Positions 7,874 through 16,415 of a stretch of DNA of 64,000 bases are shown piece after piece. The notes under the pieces are model-generated. The model saw nothing but the letters and a program-made list of their open reading frames with translations, was not told the origin of the DNA and did not search any database. Within the stretch, counting starts at the first letter, position 1; the number at the start of each line of letters is the position of its first letter. Origin of the DNA: an uncultured Bacteroidales bacterium (GTDB taxonomy: Bacteria > Bacteroidota > Bacteroidia > Bacteroidales > UBA932); contig UQYV01000008.1 in assembly GCA_900545245.1 (NCBI GenBank), positions 28,507 to 92,506 on the forward strand. The letters are read 5' to 3'. The translations under genes and the position numbers were made by a program.

Positions 7874-9445
7874 ATGCTCAGAAAAGTCAGGATTGCCCTC
7901 GCGACAGTTTTCTTCATCTGCATCACCCTCCTCTTCCTCGACTTCACGGGAGTGATCCACCTCTATCTCGGGTGGATGGCAAAGATTCAGTTCATTCCGG
8001 CGGTGCTGGCGCTGAACTTCGGCGTTGTGGCAGGACTGCTGCTGCTCACGCTGCTGTTCGGAAGGGTCTATTGCTCGGTAATCTGTCCATTGGGAGTGAT
8101 GCAGGACATCATCTCGTGGATTCACGGGAAGACAAAGAAAAAGAATCTCTACCGCCTCAAGTACCGCAGGCCGCTGACTGCACTCAGATATACTGTTCTG
8201 GTCGTATTCTTCGCGATAATGGCACTTGGAGCCACGTCTATAGCGGCGTTGATCGAACCTTACAGCGCATACGGAAGGATAGCGACTGAGCTGTTCGCCC
8301 CGGTTTACAGAGGATGCAACAACCTGCTCGCTATGATTGCGGAGCATTTTGACAGCTATGCGTTCTACACCACCGATGTTTGGGTAAAAAGCACGCTGAC
8401 CCTCATCGTGGCCGTCGTGATGTTCGTACTGCTGGCAATCCTCTCGTGGAAATGGGGCAGAATATGGTGCAACAGCATCTGCCCGGTCGGTTCGCTGCTC
8501 GGGCTCGTGTCACGCTTCAGCCTGTTCGCGCCGGTCATTGACACCGACAAATGCCGGAACTGCGGGCTGTGCGGAAGACGCTGCAAGTCTTCCTGCATCG
8601 ACACAGCAAACCACAGGATTGACTATAGCCGCTGCGTGGTGTGCATGGACTGCATATCCACCTGCCGCGACGGAGCGATAAAGTTCAGGTTCAGACACGG
8701 AAAGAAGCACGTGCCGACAGAAGCAGGCAAAGACGTGGCCGGAAACACGAATAAAACAGGGGCGAATGTCACCGCTGGAACTCCGGTGGACGGCACGAGG
8801 CGTGAATTCATAAAAACCACGGCCGTAACAGTCGGTGCCGTTGCTGCTGCCGAGGTCCTGCGCCCAGTTGAAGCCGCGGCGCAGCAGATGAAAGTCGATG
8901 GCGGACTTATCACTCTCCCGCAGAAGAAGGCGCCGCATCGGGAAACACCGCTCAAGCCTGCCGGTTCGGGCAGCCTTAAGCATTTCACTTCCCGGTGCAT
9001 CGCATGCCAGCTGTGCGTTTCATCATGTCCCAACAGGGTTCTGAGGCCGTCAATGGCAATTGAGACCCTGATGCAGCCGGAGATGTCCTTCGAAAATGGC
9101 TATTGCCGTCCTGAATGCACAAGGTGCTCTCAGGTATGTCCGGCGGGAGCAATAGTCGGTGTCACACAAGAGGAGAAATCCTCGATTCAGATAGGGCATG
9201 CAGTCGTTGACTACAACAGCTGCATTGCGAATGCCGAAGATAAGAAGTGCGGAAACTGTGCGAGGCATTGTCCTGTCGGGGCCATCCACCTCGTAAAGAA
9301 GAATCCGGACGATCCGGAGTCCGTGCGCATACCATCAGTGAATGAAGAACGCTGCATCGGCTGCGGCGCGTGTGAGTACAACTGCCCAGTCAGCCCTTTC
9401 AGCGCGATTCATGTCGAGGGACACTCCGTACACAGGGGATTATAG
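7874..9445 (+). CDS. Membrane polyferredoxin (NapH/MauN-type 4Fe-4S protein)
   Basis: 523 aa. The N-terminal third has about four membrane helices with the NapH-like cysteine pairs VYCSVICPLG and IWCNSICPVGS. Two 4Fe-4S motifs follow (CRNCGLCGRRC and CVVCMDCISTC). A Tat-like stretch TRREFIKTTAVTVGAVAAAE is embedded around residue 310, and four more clusters follow (CIACQLCVSSCP, CTRCSQVCP, CGNCARHCP, CIGCGACEYNCP). It is probably an electron conduit from membrane quinol or Rnf-like donors to a periplasmic or membrane-attached reductase. The partner is likely the aldo/keto reductase encoded 58 bp downstream, which has its own Fe-S domain and Tat signal. Confidence 0.85.
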   Translation: MLRKVRIALATVFFICITLLFLDFTGVIHLYLGWMAKIQFIPAVLALNFGVVAGLLLLTLLFGRVYCSVICPLGVMQDIISWIHGKTKKKNLYRLKYRRPLTALRYTVLVVFFAIMALGATSIAALIEPYSAYGRIATELFAPVYRGCNNLLAMIAEHFDSYAFYTTDVWVKSTLTLIVAVVMFVLLAILSWKWGRIWCNSICPVGSLLGLVSRFSLFAPVIDTDKCRNCGLCGRRCKSSCIDTANHRIDYSRCVVCMDCISTCRDGAIKFRFRHGKKHVPTEAGKDVAGNTNKTGANVTAGTPVDGTRREFIKTTAVTVGAVAAAEVLRPVEAAAQQMKVDGGLITLPQKKAPHRETPLKPAGSGSLKHFTSRCIACQLCVSSCPNRVLRPSMAIETLMQPEMSFENGYCRPECTRCSQVCPAGAIVGVTQEEKSSIQIGHAVVDYNSCIANAEDKKCGNCARHCPVGAIHLVKKNPDDPESVRIPSVNEERCIGCGACEYNCPVSPFSAIHVEGHSVHRGL

Positions 9446-9503
9446 CGTGACGTACCACTATAACGATGACGCAGGTAATACGAGCGGATTAAGAAGCAAG
9501 GCT

Positions 9504-10910
9504 ATGGAAAGAAGAGATTTCATAAAGATGACAGGAGCGGCTGCTGCCGCTGCCGTGGCAACCGGGATTGCCGGAGGATGTGCCTCAAAGGTGAAGAATA
9601 GCGGAAATGACAAGGCAGGAAGTGCTGGCGACAAAGGGATGGCCGGCGGAGGAATGACATACAGAACCGACCCGAAGTTCGGGGAAAAGGTCAGCGTGCT
9701 GGGCTACGGATGCATGCGTTGGCAGATGACCAAGGACGAGAACGGAAAGGACATAATTGACCAAGAGTCGGTGAACGAACTTGTTGACTACGCGCTCGCT
9801 CGCGGCGTGAACTACTTCGACTCGTCCCCGGTCTACCTTCAGGGGCAGAGCGAGGCGGCTTCCGGGCTTGCGCTGAGCCGCCACCCAAGAGACTCCTACT
9901 ACATCGCCACCAAACTCTCCAATTTCAGTGACTGGTCAAGGGAAAACTCTTTGCTGATGTACCACAAGTCTTTCGAGAATTTCCGCACGGACCATCTCGA
10001 CTATTACCTTCTGCACAGCATCGGACGCAGCATTGAAGATTTCGAAAACAGATACGTCAAGAACGGGATGCTGGACTTTCTTCTCAAGGAACGCGAGGCC
10101 GGACGCATAAGGCATCTCGGCTATTCATTTCATGGAAACAGGCAAATGTTTGACGAGCTGTTGAAAACCCACGGCAAATACCACTGGGACTTCATCCAGA
10201 TTCAGATGAACTACCGCGACTGGTCTCACACCGAGGGGAACAACTGCAACGCGGACTATATGTATGGGGAACTTGAAAAACGCGGAATTCCGGTCGTGAT
10301 TATGGAACCGCTGCGCGGAGGCTCGCTCGCGAAGCTCCCGAACCGCATTGTCGATGAACTCAAGGAAAGAATGCCGTCGGAAAGCGTGGCGTCATGGGCG
10401 TTCCGCTTTGCCGGCACTCCGGAGAATGTGCTGACGGTACTGAGCGGAATGACCTATATGGAACACCTCCAGGACAACCTCAGGACCTACTCTCCGCTTG
10501 TGCCGCTAACCGCGGATGACATGGAATTTCTCGGAAAAGTCGCTGATAGCCTGAGCAAGTATCCGCTTGTCCCCTGCACCGGCTGCCAGTACTGCATGCC
10601 GTGTCCTTACGGCATCGACATTCCAGGCAACTTCAGCCACTACAACAAGTGCGTGAACGAGGGCTACACCGTTTCCGAACCTGACGGGGACAGCGATGAA
10701 TGCACGGAAGAGATGAAGGCCTACCGCAGGGCCAGACGAGCCTATCTCGTCAGCTACGACCGCGCCATTGAGAAAAACCGCCAGGCTAACAGGTGCATCG
10801 GCTGCGAAAAATGTGTCAGTCATTGTCCGCAGAACATCCGGATTCCAAGCGAAATCCACCGGATTGACCATCTCATCGAAAGCTTGAGGCGCCACTCCGA
10901 CAGGTTCTAA
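9504..10910 (+). CDS. Tat-exported aldo/keto reductase with C-terminal 4Fe-4S domain
   Basis: 468 aa. Start set at 9504 (MERRDFIKMTGAAAAAAVAT), because that places a twin-arginine signal RRDFIK at the N-terminus, with a following Cys in AGGCASK suggesting a lipidated Tat substrate. The AKR barrel shows VSVLGYGCMRW, NYFDSSPVYLQGQSE (catalytic Asp/Tyr region) and a GNxxQMNY-like segment. The C-terminus has two cysteine clusters (CTGCQYCMPCP and CIGCEKCVSHCP). This layout matches Bacteroidota 4Fe-4S aldo/keto reductases of unknown substrate. It is cotranscribed with the polyferredoxin gene, which suggests electron transfer between the two. Confidence 0.88.
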   Translation: MERRDFIKMTGAAAAAAVATGIAGGCASKVKNSGNDKAGSAGDKGMAGGGMTYRTDPKFGEKVSVLGYGCMRWQMTKDENGKDIIDQESVNELVDYALARGVNYFDSSPVYLQGQSEAASGLALSRHPRDSYYIATKLSNFSDWSRENSLLMYHKSFENFRTDHLDYYLLHSIGRSIEDFENRYVKNGMLDFLLKEREAGRIRHLGYSFHGNRQMFDELLKTHGKYHWDFIQIQMNYRDWSHTEGNNCNADYMYGELEKRGIPVVIMEPLRGGSLAKLPNRIVDELKERMPSESVASWAFRFAGTPENVLTVLSGMTYMEHLQDNLRTYSPLVPLTADDMEFLGKVADSLSKYPLVPCTGCQYCMPCPYGIDIPGNFSHYNKCVNEGYTVSEPDGDSDECTEEMKAYRRARRAYLVSYDRAIEKNRQANRCIGCEKCVSHCPQNIRIPSEIHRIDHLIESLRRHSDRF

Positions 10911-10947
10911 AAAAAACTGCGGCAAAGCCTCAACAGCCCGCCGCAGT
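10909..10947 (-). terminator. Rho-independent terminator for the S8/lipocalin cassette
   Basis: Arms ACTGCGGC (10916-10923) and GCCGCAGT (10940-10947) pair perfectly. On the minus strand the hairpin is followed by eight T. It ends the minus-strand unit whose last gene stops at 10966; the A run also overlaps the stop of the plus-strand reductase. Confidence 0.75.
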
Positions 10948-10965
10948 CAATGTGATTAATCCAAA

Positions 10966-11442
10966 TTACAGCCATCTTACAGGAGCTGAGGAAAGTTCTT
11001 CCTCTACGCCAGATTTGACTGCGCCGTAGTTTTCTGCATCGGAGCGGACGCTGTCAGGAATTGATGCCTGAACATAGACACAGGTCAGCTCCGCATCGTT
11101 GACATAGACTGTCATTTCCATCTTGCCGTGATTGACTGAAACGATGTAGTCCTGCGCCCAAGGAGAACCGTCGGAATATGTCCCGCTGAGAGCGCCCTTG
11201 CTGTAGGAGTAACTGCCGGTAAAACGGCTGAAATGACCTCCGCCAAGTTTTTGGAAGAGTTCGAAATGACCCTTGTGGAAACTGAGATAGACCTGGGCCG
11301 GAACAGTTGCGCTTTCCGCAGCCTTGCCGTAATAACTTTCGAGTTTCCACTCTCCTTCAATGCGGCCTTTTTTACCCTCCGGATTGCAAGAAATCAGGCC
11401 GAGCAGCAAAAACAGAACTGTAAATATCTTTATATTTTTCAT
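10966..11442 (-). CDS. Lipocalin-like lipoprotein, partner of S8 peptidase (copy 1)
   Basis: 158 aa. The signal MKNIKIFTVLFLLLGLISC gives a lipid-modified Cys19. The mature part EGEWKLESYYGKA, ELFQKLGGGHFSRF, GSYSYSKGALSGTYSDG and PWAQDYIV has the strand pattern of Bacteroidota lipocalin-like small proteins. It is clearly paralogous to the product of 13724-14191 (shared GEWKLES-YG, FELFQKLG, LSG-YSDG-PWA). It lies 48 bp downstream of a subtilisin-like gene, just as its paralog does. A binding, inhibitory or chaperone role toward the neighbouring peptidase is inference only. The tail SAPVRWL is unique to this copy. Confidence 0.8.
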   Translation of the reverse strand: MKNIKIFTVLFLLLGLISCNPEGKKGRIEGEWKLESYYGKAAESATVPAQVYLSFHKGHFELFQKLGGGHFSRFTGSYSYSKGALSGTYSDGSPWAQDYIVSVNHGKMEMTVYVNDAELTCVYVQASIPDSVRSDAENYGAVKSGVEEELSSAPVRWL

Positions 11443-11490
11443 TTTTCTAAACTTTTTTAAAGATTATCACAAAATCCTCGTGCAGACGGT

Positions 11491-13548
11491 CTACAGCCAG
11501 CCTCCATTTGAGGACAATCCCGGTTTGGAGATGATGGATACGACTCTGGATACCTCTGTTCCTCCCATCTGGCTTCCGGTCGCCACCTTGTTTCCTCCTG
11601 CAATAGCCTTGATTTTCAGCCTTGCGCAGCCCGCTTTTGTCGGATGAATCTGGAGTTTGCCAAATCTCATCATAGGTTTCTCCGAAAGACCGAGGACATC
11701 CATCGCATCGTCAAGCAGTTCCACTGAAAGATAGGTCAGATTTTCCGAACTTGTGCCGAAATATCCCGAAACGTCTATCTTCTGAGCCTCTCCTGTCGAA
11801 GCGAGCAGAGTCGGAGTGCCGTCCATATTCATATAGAGTCTCCAGACATCAGGCACACCGGTACCCATATTATTCTTGAATTTGGAAAGTTTCATAGGAC
11901 CGTAAATCGGGCCTAAAAAGCCTACATCAACAATTGTCTGCTTTGAATCTGCCGAAGTGATATGAGCGTCGATTCCATAGACCGAAGTCATAAAAAGCGA
12001 TTTGAACTCCTCATTTGTGTAATGATAGCCTTTCTTCAGCGCGTAAGAAAGCCCGAGGGCAGCTACTCCGCTTGCGTGAGGGCAGGCCATAGAAGTTCCC
12101 GACATCCAACCGTAGTCTGTAGGGAGATATTCTCCGCTTGGAATAGGGTTTTCGAAGTTTTCGTCATCTTCTTCATAATAATAATCCTCAATCTTGTCTG
12201 TAGGCATAGTTGAGAGGACCTGACATTCATCGCGCTCCTGACCTCCGGTGTAGGGTTCTCCTCCCGGAGCCGAGATGTTGCATCCCGGGCCAAAATTCGT
12301 GTAGTAAACCGGAAGACCGTCAATTCCGATTGAGCAGACACTGATGCACTCCCTCAACGCAGCCGGATAGGCAGAGAGAGACTCTCCGTCATTACCGGCA
12401 GCTACGATGATGAGACCGCCGTCAAGAGCCGGGCAGTTGGATTTCTCGATGAAATAGCGCATCGCCAGAACCTCGGCTGAACTCGCCTCGTAGTATTTGT
12501 CATCGCTTTGGTAATCTCCCGAGTTTGCGCCGAAAGAGCACTGTGCGATGCAGGCTCCGTTGTCGGCGGCATATTTGAAGGCATTTGCAATAACATCTGA
12601 AGTTCCGCCATTGAAACCGTCGAAAATCTGGCAGGACATAAGTTTCACGCCGTCATTATTTCCGCTTCCTCCGGCCAATCCGCAGACTCCCGTGCCGTTG
12701 TTGTTGACAGCAGCCACAGTTCCTGCAACGTGAGTTCCGTGTCCGCTGTTACCGAAGTCCGCCCAATTGAGTTCCGCGCTGTTCCTCACAAAATTCCAAC
12801 CGTGCTTGTCGCCGACATAGATTCCGCGTTTTGTCCCGGATTGGGGATTGTTCCAGATGTTGGCCTCAATGTCGGGATGGTTGTACTGAACAGCCTCGTC
12901 AATTACAGCCACAATCACCTCCGGATTGCCGGCGCAAAGATTCCACGCGCGGCTGACATTGACGTCCGCACCCTCATAGGCCTCTTTGATGACCTCGCCG
13001 TCGCTCTTGTAGCTCTTTCCGTCGTTGTAGTAGTGCCACTGCTGTGCAAGAGACGGGTCATTGAATTTCGGAGCTGAAGCGCCTGAGAGTGTCACTCCGC
13101 CACTGCGTGTCACGACATAAGGACGGGGTTTGCCCACATTGCACTTCTTCATTTTTTTGTTGTACTCCACGGTGTTCACACCTCCGCAGGAAGCGAGTTT
13201 CATCGCCTTGCCCTGAATGTCAGTTGCTGAGGCAAAACTCAACTTATACCAGTTGTGCATACCGAATTTGCGTTCGAGTTCCTCATTTCCGGAAATACTC
13301 TGGAAAAGCGGTTCGCAGCTTTGTGCGCCACATTCCCTGCAAAGAGAGTCCAAAGTTTCTGTTGAAATGTCCTCCGCACAGAAAAGCAGCGATGCCGCAT
13401 CCGCTCCGGACGGATTGTTGATAATTTTGGCGCTCGCGGCATTTCCCGCCGAACCTGCGAGAGATGCTTCCTCCACAATTTTAGCGCAGGAGAGTGTCAG
13501 GATGACTGCGGACAGAACCGCAGCAAGTTTGAATAATTTGTTTTTCAT
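11491..13548 (-). CDS. Subtilisin-like S8 peptidase, surface lipoprotein (copy 1)
   Basis: 685 aa. Lipoprotein signal with Cys21 (AVILTLSC). A propeptide-like region covers about 50-140. The S8 triad is complete: Asp217 (VIVAVIDEAV), His270 (NSGHGTHVAG) and Ser486 (SGTSMACPHASG), with oxyanion Asn386 (AAGNDG). A C-terminal beta-rich domain of about 150 aa follows and ends SSNGGWL. Expected to be an endopeptidase anchored to the outer membrane. It shares domain order and long identical stretches with the product of 14215-16149, so this is a tandem duplication. It is transcribed from a strong promoter at 13613-13644 with a terminator-like hairpin in the leader. Confidence 0.93.
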   Translation of the reverse strand: MKNKLFKLAAVLSAVILTLSCAKIVEEASLAGSAGNAASAKIINNPSGADAASLLFCAEDISTETLDSLCRECGAQSCEPLFQSISGNEELERKFGMHNWYKLSFASATDIQGKAMKLASCGGVNTVEYNKKMKKCNVGKPRPYVVTRSGGVTLSGASAPKFNDPSLAQQWHYYNDGKSYKSDGEVIKEAYEGADVNVSRAWNLCAGNPEVIVAVIDEAVQYNHPDIEANIWNNPQSGTKRGIYVGDKHGWNFVRNSAELNWADFGNSGHGTHVAGTVAAVNNNGTGVCGLAGGSGNNDGVKLMSCQIFDGFNGGTSDVIANAFKYAADNGACIAQCSFGANSGDYQSDDKYYEASSAEVLAMRYFIEKSNCPALDGGLIIVAAGNDGESLSAYPAALRECISVCSIGIDGLPVYYTNFGPGCNISAPGGEPYTGGQERDECQVLSTMPTDKIEDYYYEEDDENFENPIPSGEYLPTDYGWMSGTSMACPHASGVAALGLSYALKKGYHYTNEEFKSLFMTSVYGIDAHITSADSKQTIVDVGFLGPIYGPMKLSKFKNNMGTGVPDVWRLYMNMDGTPTLLASTGEAQKIDVSGYFGTSSENLTYLSVELLDDAMDVLGLSEKPMMRFGKLQIHPTKAGCARLKIKAIAGGNKVATGSQMGGTEVSRVVSIISKPGLSSNGGWL

Positions 13549-13569
13549 ATTCTGCGTTTATAACTCAGG

Positions 13570-13598
13570 AAAAAAAGAACCGGAGCATTATCCGGTTC
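13570..13598 (-). terminator. Terminator-like hairpin in the leader of S8 copy 1 (possible attenuator)
   Basis: Arms 13577-13583 (GAACCGG) and 13592-13598 (CCGGTTC) with an 8-nt loop. Read on the minus strand it is followed by seven T at 13576-13570. It lies between the promoter (TSS expected near 13608) and the ATG at 13548, so transcription of the peptidase gene must pass it. Confidence 0.65.
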
Positions 13599-13612
13599 GT
13601 AAAAAAAGTCCG

Positions 13613-13644
13613 CAAATATAATAATCTGTTTTGAATATTTCAAA
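13613..13644 (-). promoter_or_regulatory. Consensus promoter for S8 copy 1
   Basis: On the minus strand: TTTG (13641-13644), 20-bp spacer, TATATTTG (13613-13620). Full match to the Bacteroidota sigma-ABfr consensus. Confidence 0.8.
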
Positions 13645-13723
13645 ATGATTTTTACATCTTTGAAATTGGACTATATGGCCGGCTGCGACAAAGACAGTTT
13701 TGACCGGCAAAGACAATGCGGGA

Positions 13724-14191
13724 TTAGAGCAGTGGGAAATACTCCTCAAACATTGCCGTTTTGGTGCCGTAATCTTCGGCGTCCTTGCGCACGGACTGCG
13801 GAATCTCAGTTTTCACATAGACATACTCCCCCGCTCCGGAAGAGAGAGTCGAAGTGAGTCTCAATTTGCCCGCATCGTTCTTTGCCGAGTAATCCGCTGC
13901 CCAAGGGATGCCGTCGCTGTAGACTCCGCTGAGCACAGTTCCGTTCAGCGAGTAACTGCCCTTGAAATAGCGGAAATGCCCGGCGTCGCCGAGTTTTTGG
14001 AAAAGTTCGAAACTTCCGTCTGACTTAAAATCCACATAAACCTCTTGCGGCACAGAACCGGCAGCCTCAACCCCATAAAAACTTTCAAGTTTCCACTCCC
14101 CCTGCACATTTGCCGTCTCGACTTTCATTTTCGTGCAGCCGGAAAAAACTCCCGACAGCACAATGGATAAAACTATGATGATTTTCTTCAT
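13724..14191 (-). CDS. Lipocalin-like lipoprotein, partner of S8 peptidase (copy 2)
   Basis: 155 aa. Signal MKKIIIVLSIVLSGVFSGC with lipobox Cys19. The mature part QGEWKLESFYGVEA, SFELFQKLGDAGHFRYFKG and LSGVYSDGIPWAADY parallels the protein at 10966-11442. It starts 24 bp after the upstream S8 gene stop, so the two are one transcript. Conserved pairing of this small protein with each S8 copy suggests a joint role at the outer membrane. No catalytic motif is visible. Confidence 0.8.
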   Translation of the reverse strand: MKKIIIVLSIVLSGVFSGCTKMKVETANVQGEWKLESFYGVEAAGSVPQEVYVDFKSDGSFELFQKLGDAGHFRYFKGSYSLNGTVLSGVYSDGIPWAADYSAKNDAGKLRLTSTLSSGAGEYVYVKTEIPQSVRKDAEDYGTKTAMFEEYFPLL

Positions 14192-14214
14192 ATCCCGTTT
14201 ATTTTCAAGTCACA

Positions 14215-16149
14215 TTAAAACCAAGCTCCATTCTGGGAAAGCTCCGGCCTGGCAATCACTGAAATCGTCCTTTCAATCAACATTCCTCCCGGTGCATCAG
14301 GTGTAGGAAGTGAAGACCCCGCAACAGCAGTGATTTTCAGCCTCGCACAACCCGGTTTCGTGGGATGTATGCGCAACTCGCCGTAACGCATCTTCGGCTC
14401 CTCCGCAAGTCCGAGCACCTCCGTTCCGTTGTCAAGCACCTCGACACTCTGATAGAGAAGATTTGACGCGTCTTTGCCGAAATAGCCTGAAACATCCACG
14501 CGCTTGGCCTGCCCAACCAGCGCAAATACCGAAGGTGTGCCGTCCATATTCATAAAAAGACTCCAGACATCCGTGACGCCCGTTCCCATCTGCTTCTTGT
14601 AGGGACCGAGAGCAAGATTGCCGATATTATTGCCTACAAGAGTCTGTTTGCTGCCTGAGAGACGGTCGTTTATGGAACTGACAGAAGAGAGAAGCAACGA
14701 CCTTATTTCGTCCGACGAGAAGTGGTAACCCTTTTTGAGAGCGTAGGAGAGTCCGAGCGCCGCCACCCCGCTAAGGTGTGGACAAGCCATAGATGTGCCC
14801 TGCATATAGCCGTAGTCAGTTGCGGTGTACGAGACTGTGCCGTCTTTATCAATTTGTTTGATTCTCACTGTCGGCATTGTGGAAAGGATTGCGCCCTTGT
14901 CATTGTCGACTTTTCCTCCTGTGTAATACTCTCCTCCCGGAGCTGAAATGTTGCAGCCGAAGCTGTAGTTGGTGTAGTAGGCAGGGAGTCCGTCAGAGGC
15001 AACCGCGCACACGCTGATACACTGCGGGAGAGCGGCAGGATAGGAACTCAAAGGTTTGCCGTCGTTTCCTGCTGCGACAATCACAAGTCCGCCATCCATC
15101 GCGGCGCAGTTCGATTTGGATATGAAATAGTTGATAGCGTCCACCTCGACCTTCGCCAGACTGGTGTAAGCCCCGTCATTCTTGTAATCCCCGGATACAC
15201 TTCCAAATGAACACTGAGCGATGCAGGCTCCGTTGTCGGCAGCCCATTCAAAGGCCTTTGCGATTGCTGAGAGCGAAGCGCCATCGCCACCTTCGAAAAT
15301 CTGGCAGGACATAATCTTCACTCCGTCATTCTTCCCGCTACCTCCGGCGATGCCGCTGACTCCTATTCCGTTGTTGTTCACAGCTGCGACTGTTCCCGCC
15401 ACGTGAGTCCCGTGTCCGGAGTTATTGTCACTGCTCCAGTCGAGCTTGGAACTGTTATTTGTGAAATTCCATCCGTGCGCTCCATCACTCTCCCGGGTCC
15501 AGATGTTGGCCCTAAGATCGGGATGGTCTGTCTGAACGGCCTCGTCAATCACAGCCACGACCACCCTCGGGTCGCCCGCACAGAGAGTCCAGGCTTGAGA
15601 GACATTGATGTCCGCGCCTTCCCTTGCTGTGGGAGCCCAGGATTTGTCTCCGCTGTTTTTGTAGGACCACTGGTCCGCTGAATAGGGGTCGTTGAACTTG
15701 GTCGGGGCGATGCTTTTAGTCTGTGCAGAAGGTACGTAAGGCCTTGACGGACCGACATTGCATTTGTAGAGCCGGGTGTTAAACTGCACCGAACGAACAT
15801 CTGAGAAAGATGCAAGTTTTTCCGCTTTCTCCTGCAAGGGAGTTCCTTCTTCGAAGAATATCTCATACCAGTGGTGCAGGCCGTGGCTACGCTTAAGGGC
15901 AATGTCACCACGGCTCATATCAAAAAGATTGCGCACTGCCTTTGCTTCAAGACTCGCAGCGATGCTGTCAAGACCGGCAGGGGTATCAGACTCGGAATAA
16001 AACAGCAGCGAAGTCCCGTCTATATCGTCGGAGCCGCCGCCGGTGATTTTGCTGTTGGCCGCCGGAGCGTCCGGAGATAGAATTTCCCTCTGACAGGAAA
16101 GTGCCGCCAGAGAGCAAAGAAAAACAAGAGTTAAATATTTAAATTTCAT
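14215..16149 (-). CDS. Subtilisin-like S8 peptidase, surface lipoprotein (copy 2)
   Basis: 644 aa from the ATG at 16149 (MKFKYLTLVFLCSLAALSC, lipobox Cys19). A frame three codons longer would start inside the -7 box, so it is rejected. Triad Asp202 (VAVIDEAVQ), His246 (NSGHGTHVAG), Ser453 (GTSMACPHLSG). A propeptide-like N-terminal region ends near KCNVGPSRPYV, a segment almost identical in copy 1. The C-terminal beta domain ends SQNGAWF. Copies 1 and 2 differ mainly by insertions around the loop before the catalytic Ser. Likely secreted endopeptidase. It lies downstream of the SusCD-1 operon but has its own promoter. Confidence 0.93.
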   Translation of the reverse strand: MKFKYLTLVFLCSLAALSCQREILSPDAPAANSKITGGGSDDIDGTSLLFYSESDTPAGLDSIAASLEAKAVRNLFDMSRGDIALKRSHGLHHWYEIFFEEGTPLQEKAEKLASFSDVRSVQFNTRLYKCNVGPSRPYVPSAQTKSIAPTKFNDPYSADQWSYKNSGDKSWAPTAREGADINVSQAWTLCAGDPRVVVAVIDEAVQTDHPDLRANIWTRESDGAHGWNFTNNSSKLDWSSDNNSGHGTHVAGTVAAVNNNGIGVSGIAGGSGKNDGVKIMSCQIFEGGDGASLSAIAKAFEWAADNGACIAQCSFGSVSGDYKNDGAYTSLAKVEVDAINYFISKSNCAAMDGGLVIVAAGNDGKPLSSYPAALPQCISVCAVASDGLPAYYTNYSFGCNISAPGGEYYTGGKVDNDKGAILSTMPTVRIKQIDKDGTVSYTATDYGYMQGTSMACPHLSGVAALGLSYALKKGYHFSSDEIRSLLLSSVSSINDRLSGSKQTLVGNNIGNLALGPYKKQMGTGVTDVWSLFMNMDGTPSVFALVGQAKRVDVSGYFGKDASNLLYQSVEVLDNGTEVLGLAEEPKMRYGELRIHPTKPGCARLKITAVAGSSLPTPDAPGGMLIERTISVIARPELSQNGAWF

Positions 16150-16155
16150 AGAAGT

Positions 16156-16187
16156 CAAAGTTATACAAAAACCTAGAAACCTTCAAA
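16156..16187 (-). promoter_or_regulatory. Consensus promoter for S8 copy 2, almost no leader
   Basis: On the minus strand: TTTG (16184-16187), 20-bp spacer, TAACTTTG (16156-16163). The TSS is expected within a few bases of the ATG at 16149, implying a leaderless or near-leaderless mRNA. Confidence 0.75.
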
Positions 16188-16245
16188 AAATAACCTGCAT
16201 CATCTTTTTCGTTCTTTTCGGTCTATATTTATTTTCTCATCAGTC

Positions 16246-16262
16246 GTGTACCTCCAGTACAC
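16246..16262. promoter_or_regulatory. Perfect 6-bp inverted repeat upstream of S8 copy 2
   Basis: GTGTAC-CTCCA-GTACAC, about 60 bp upstream of the -33 box. It could be a regulator site. Nothing else supports it; the remaining 250-bp gap holds only a loose hairpin near 16345-16385 downstream of the SusCD-1 operon. Confidence 0.3.
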
Positions 16263-16415
16263 TCCTTCTTCCAAAAGAAATCTATACTCGAAAATAATTG
16301 AAAAAACTGAAGCAGTTTATTTTTTTCATGTTTCTTCAAACAATGAGGGTGACCGGAAGTCTTTCGACCCGTCAGCCGCCCTCATTTTTAAGTTATTGAT
16401 ATTCAATCTATTTTG

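Noticed and set aside
13679..13708. GCCGG/CCGGC inverted repeat downstream of lipocalin-like copy 2
   Set aside because: Only 5 bp of stem, a large loop and no T tract; likely chance.
16320..16400. Terminator after the SusCD-1 operon
   Set aside because: AATGAGGG and CCCTCATT can pair but the loop is long and the U tract is not adjacent; too weak to list as a feature.
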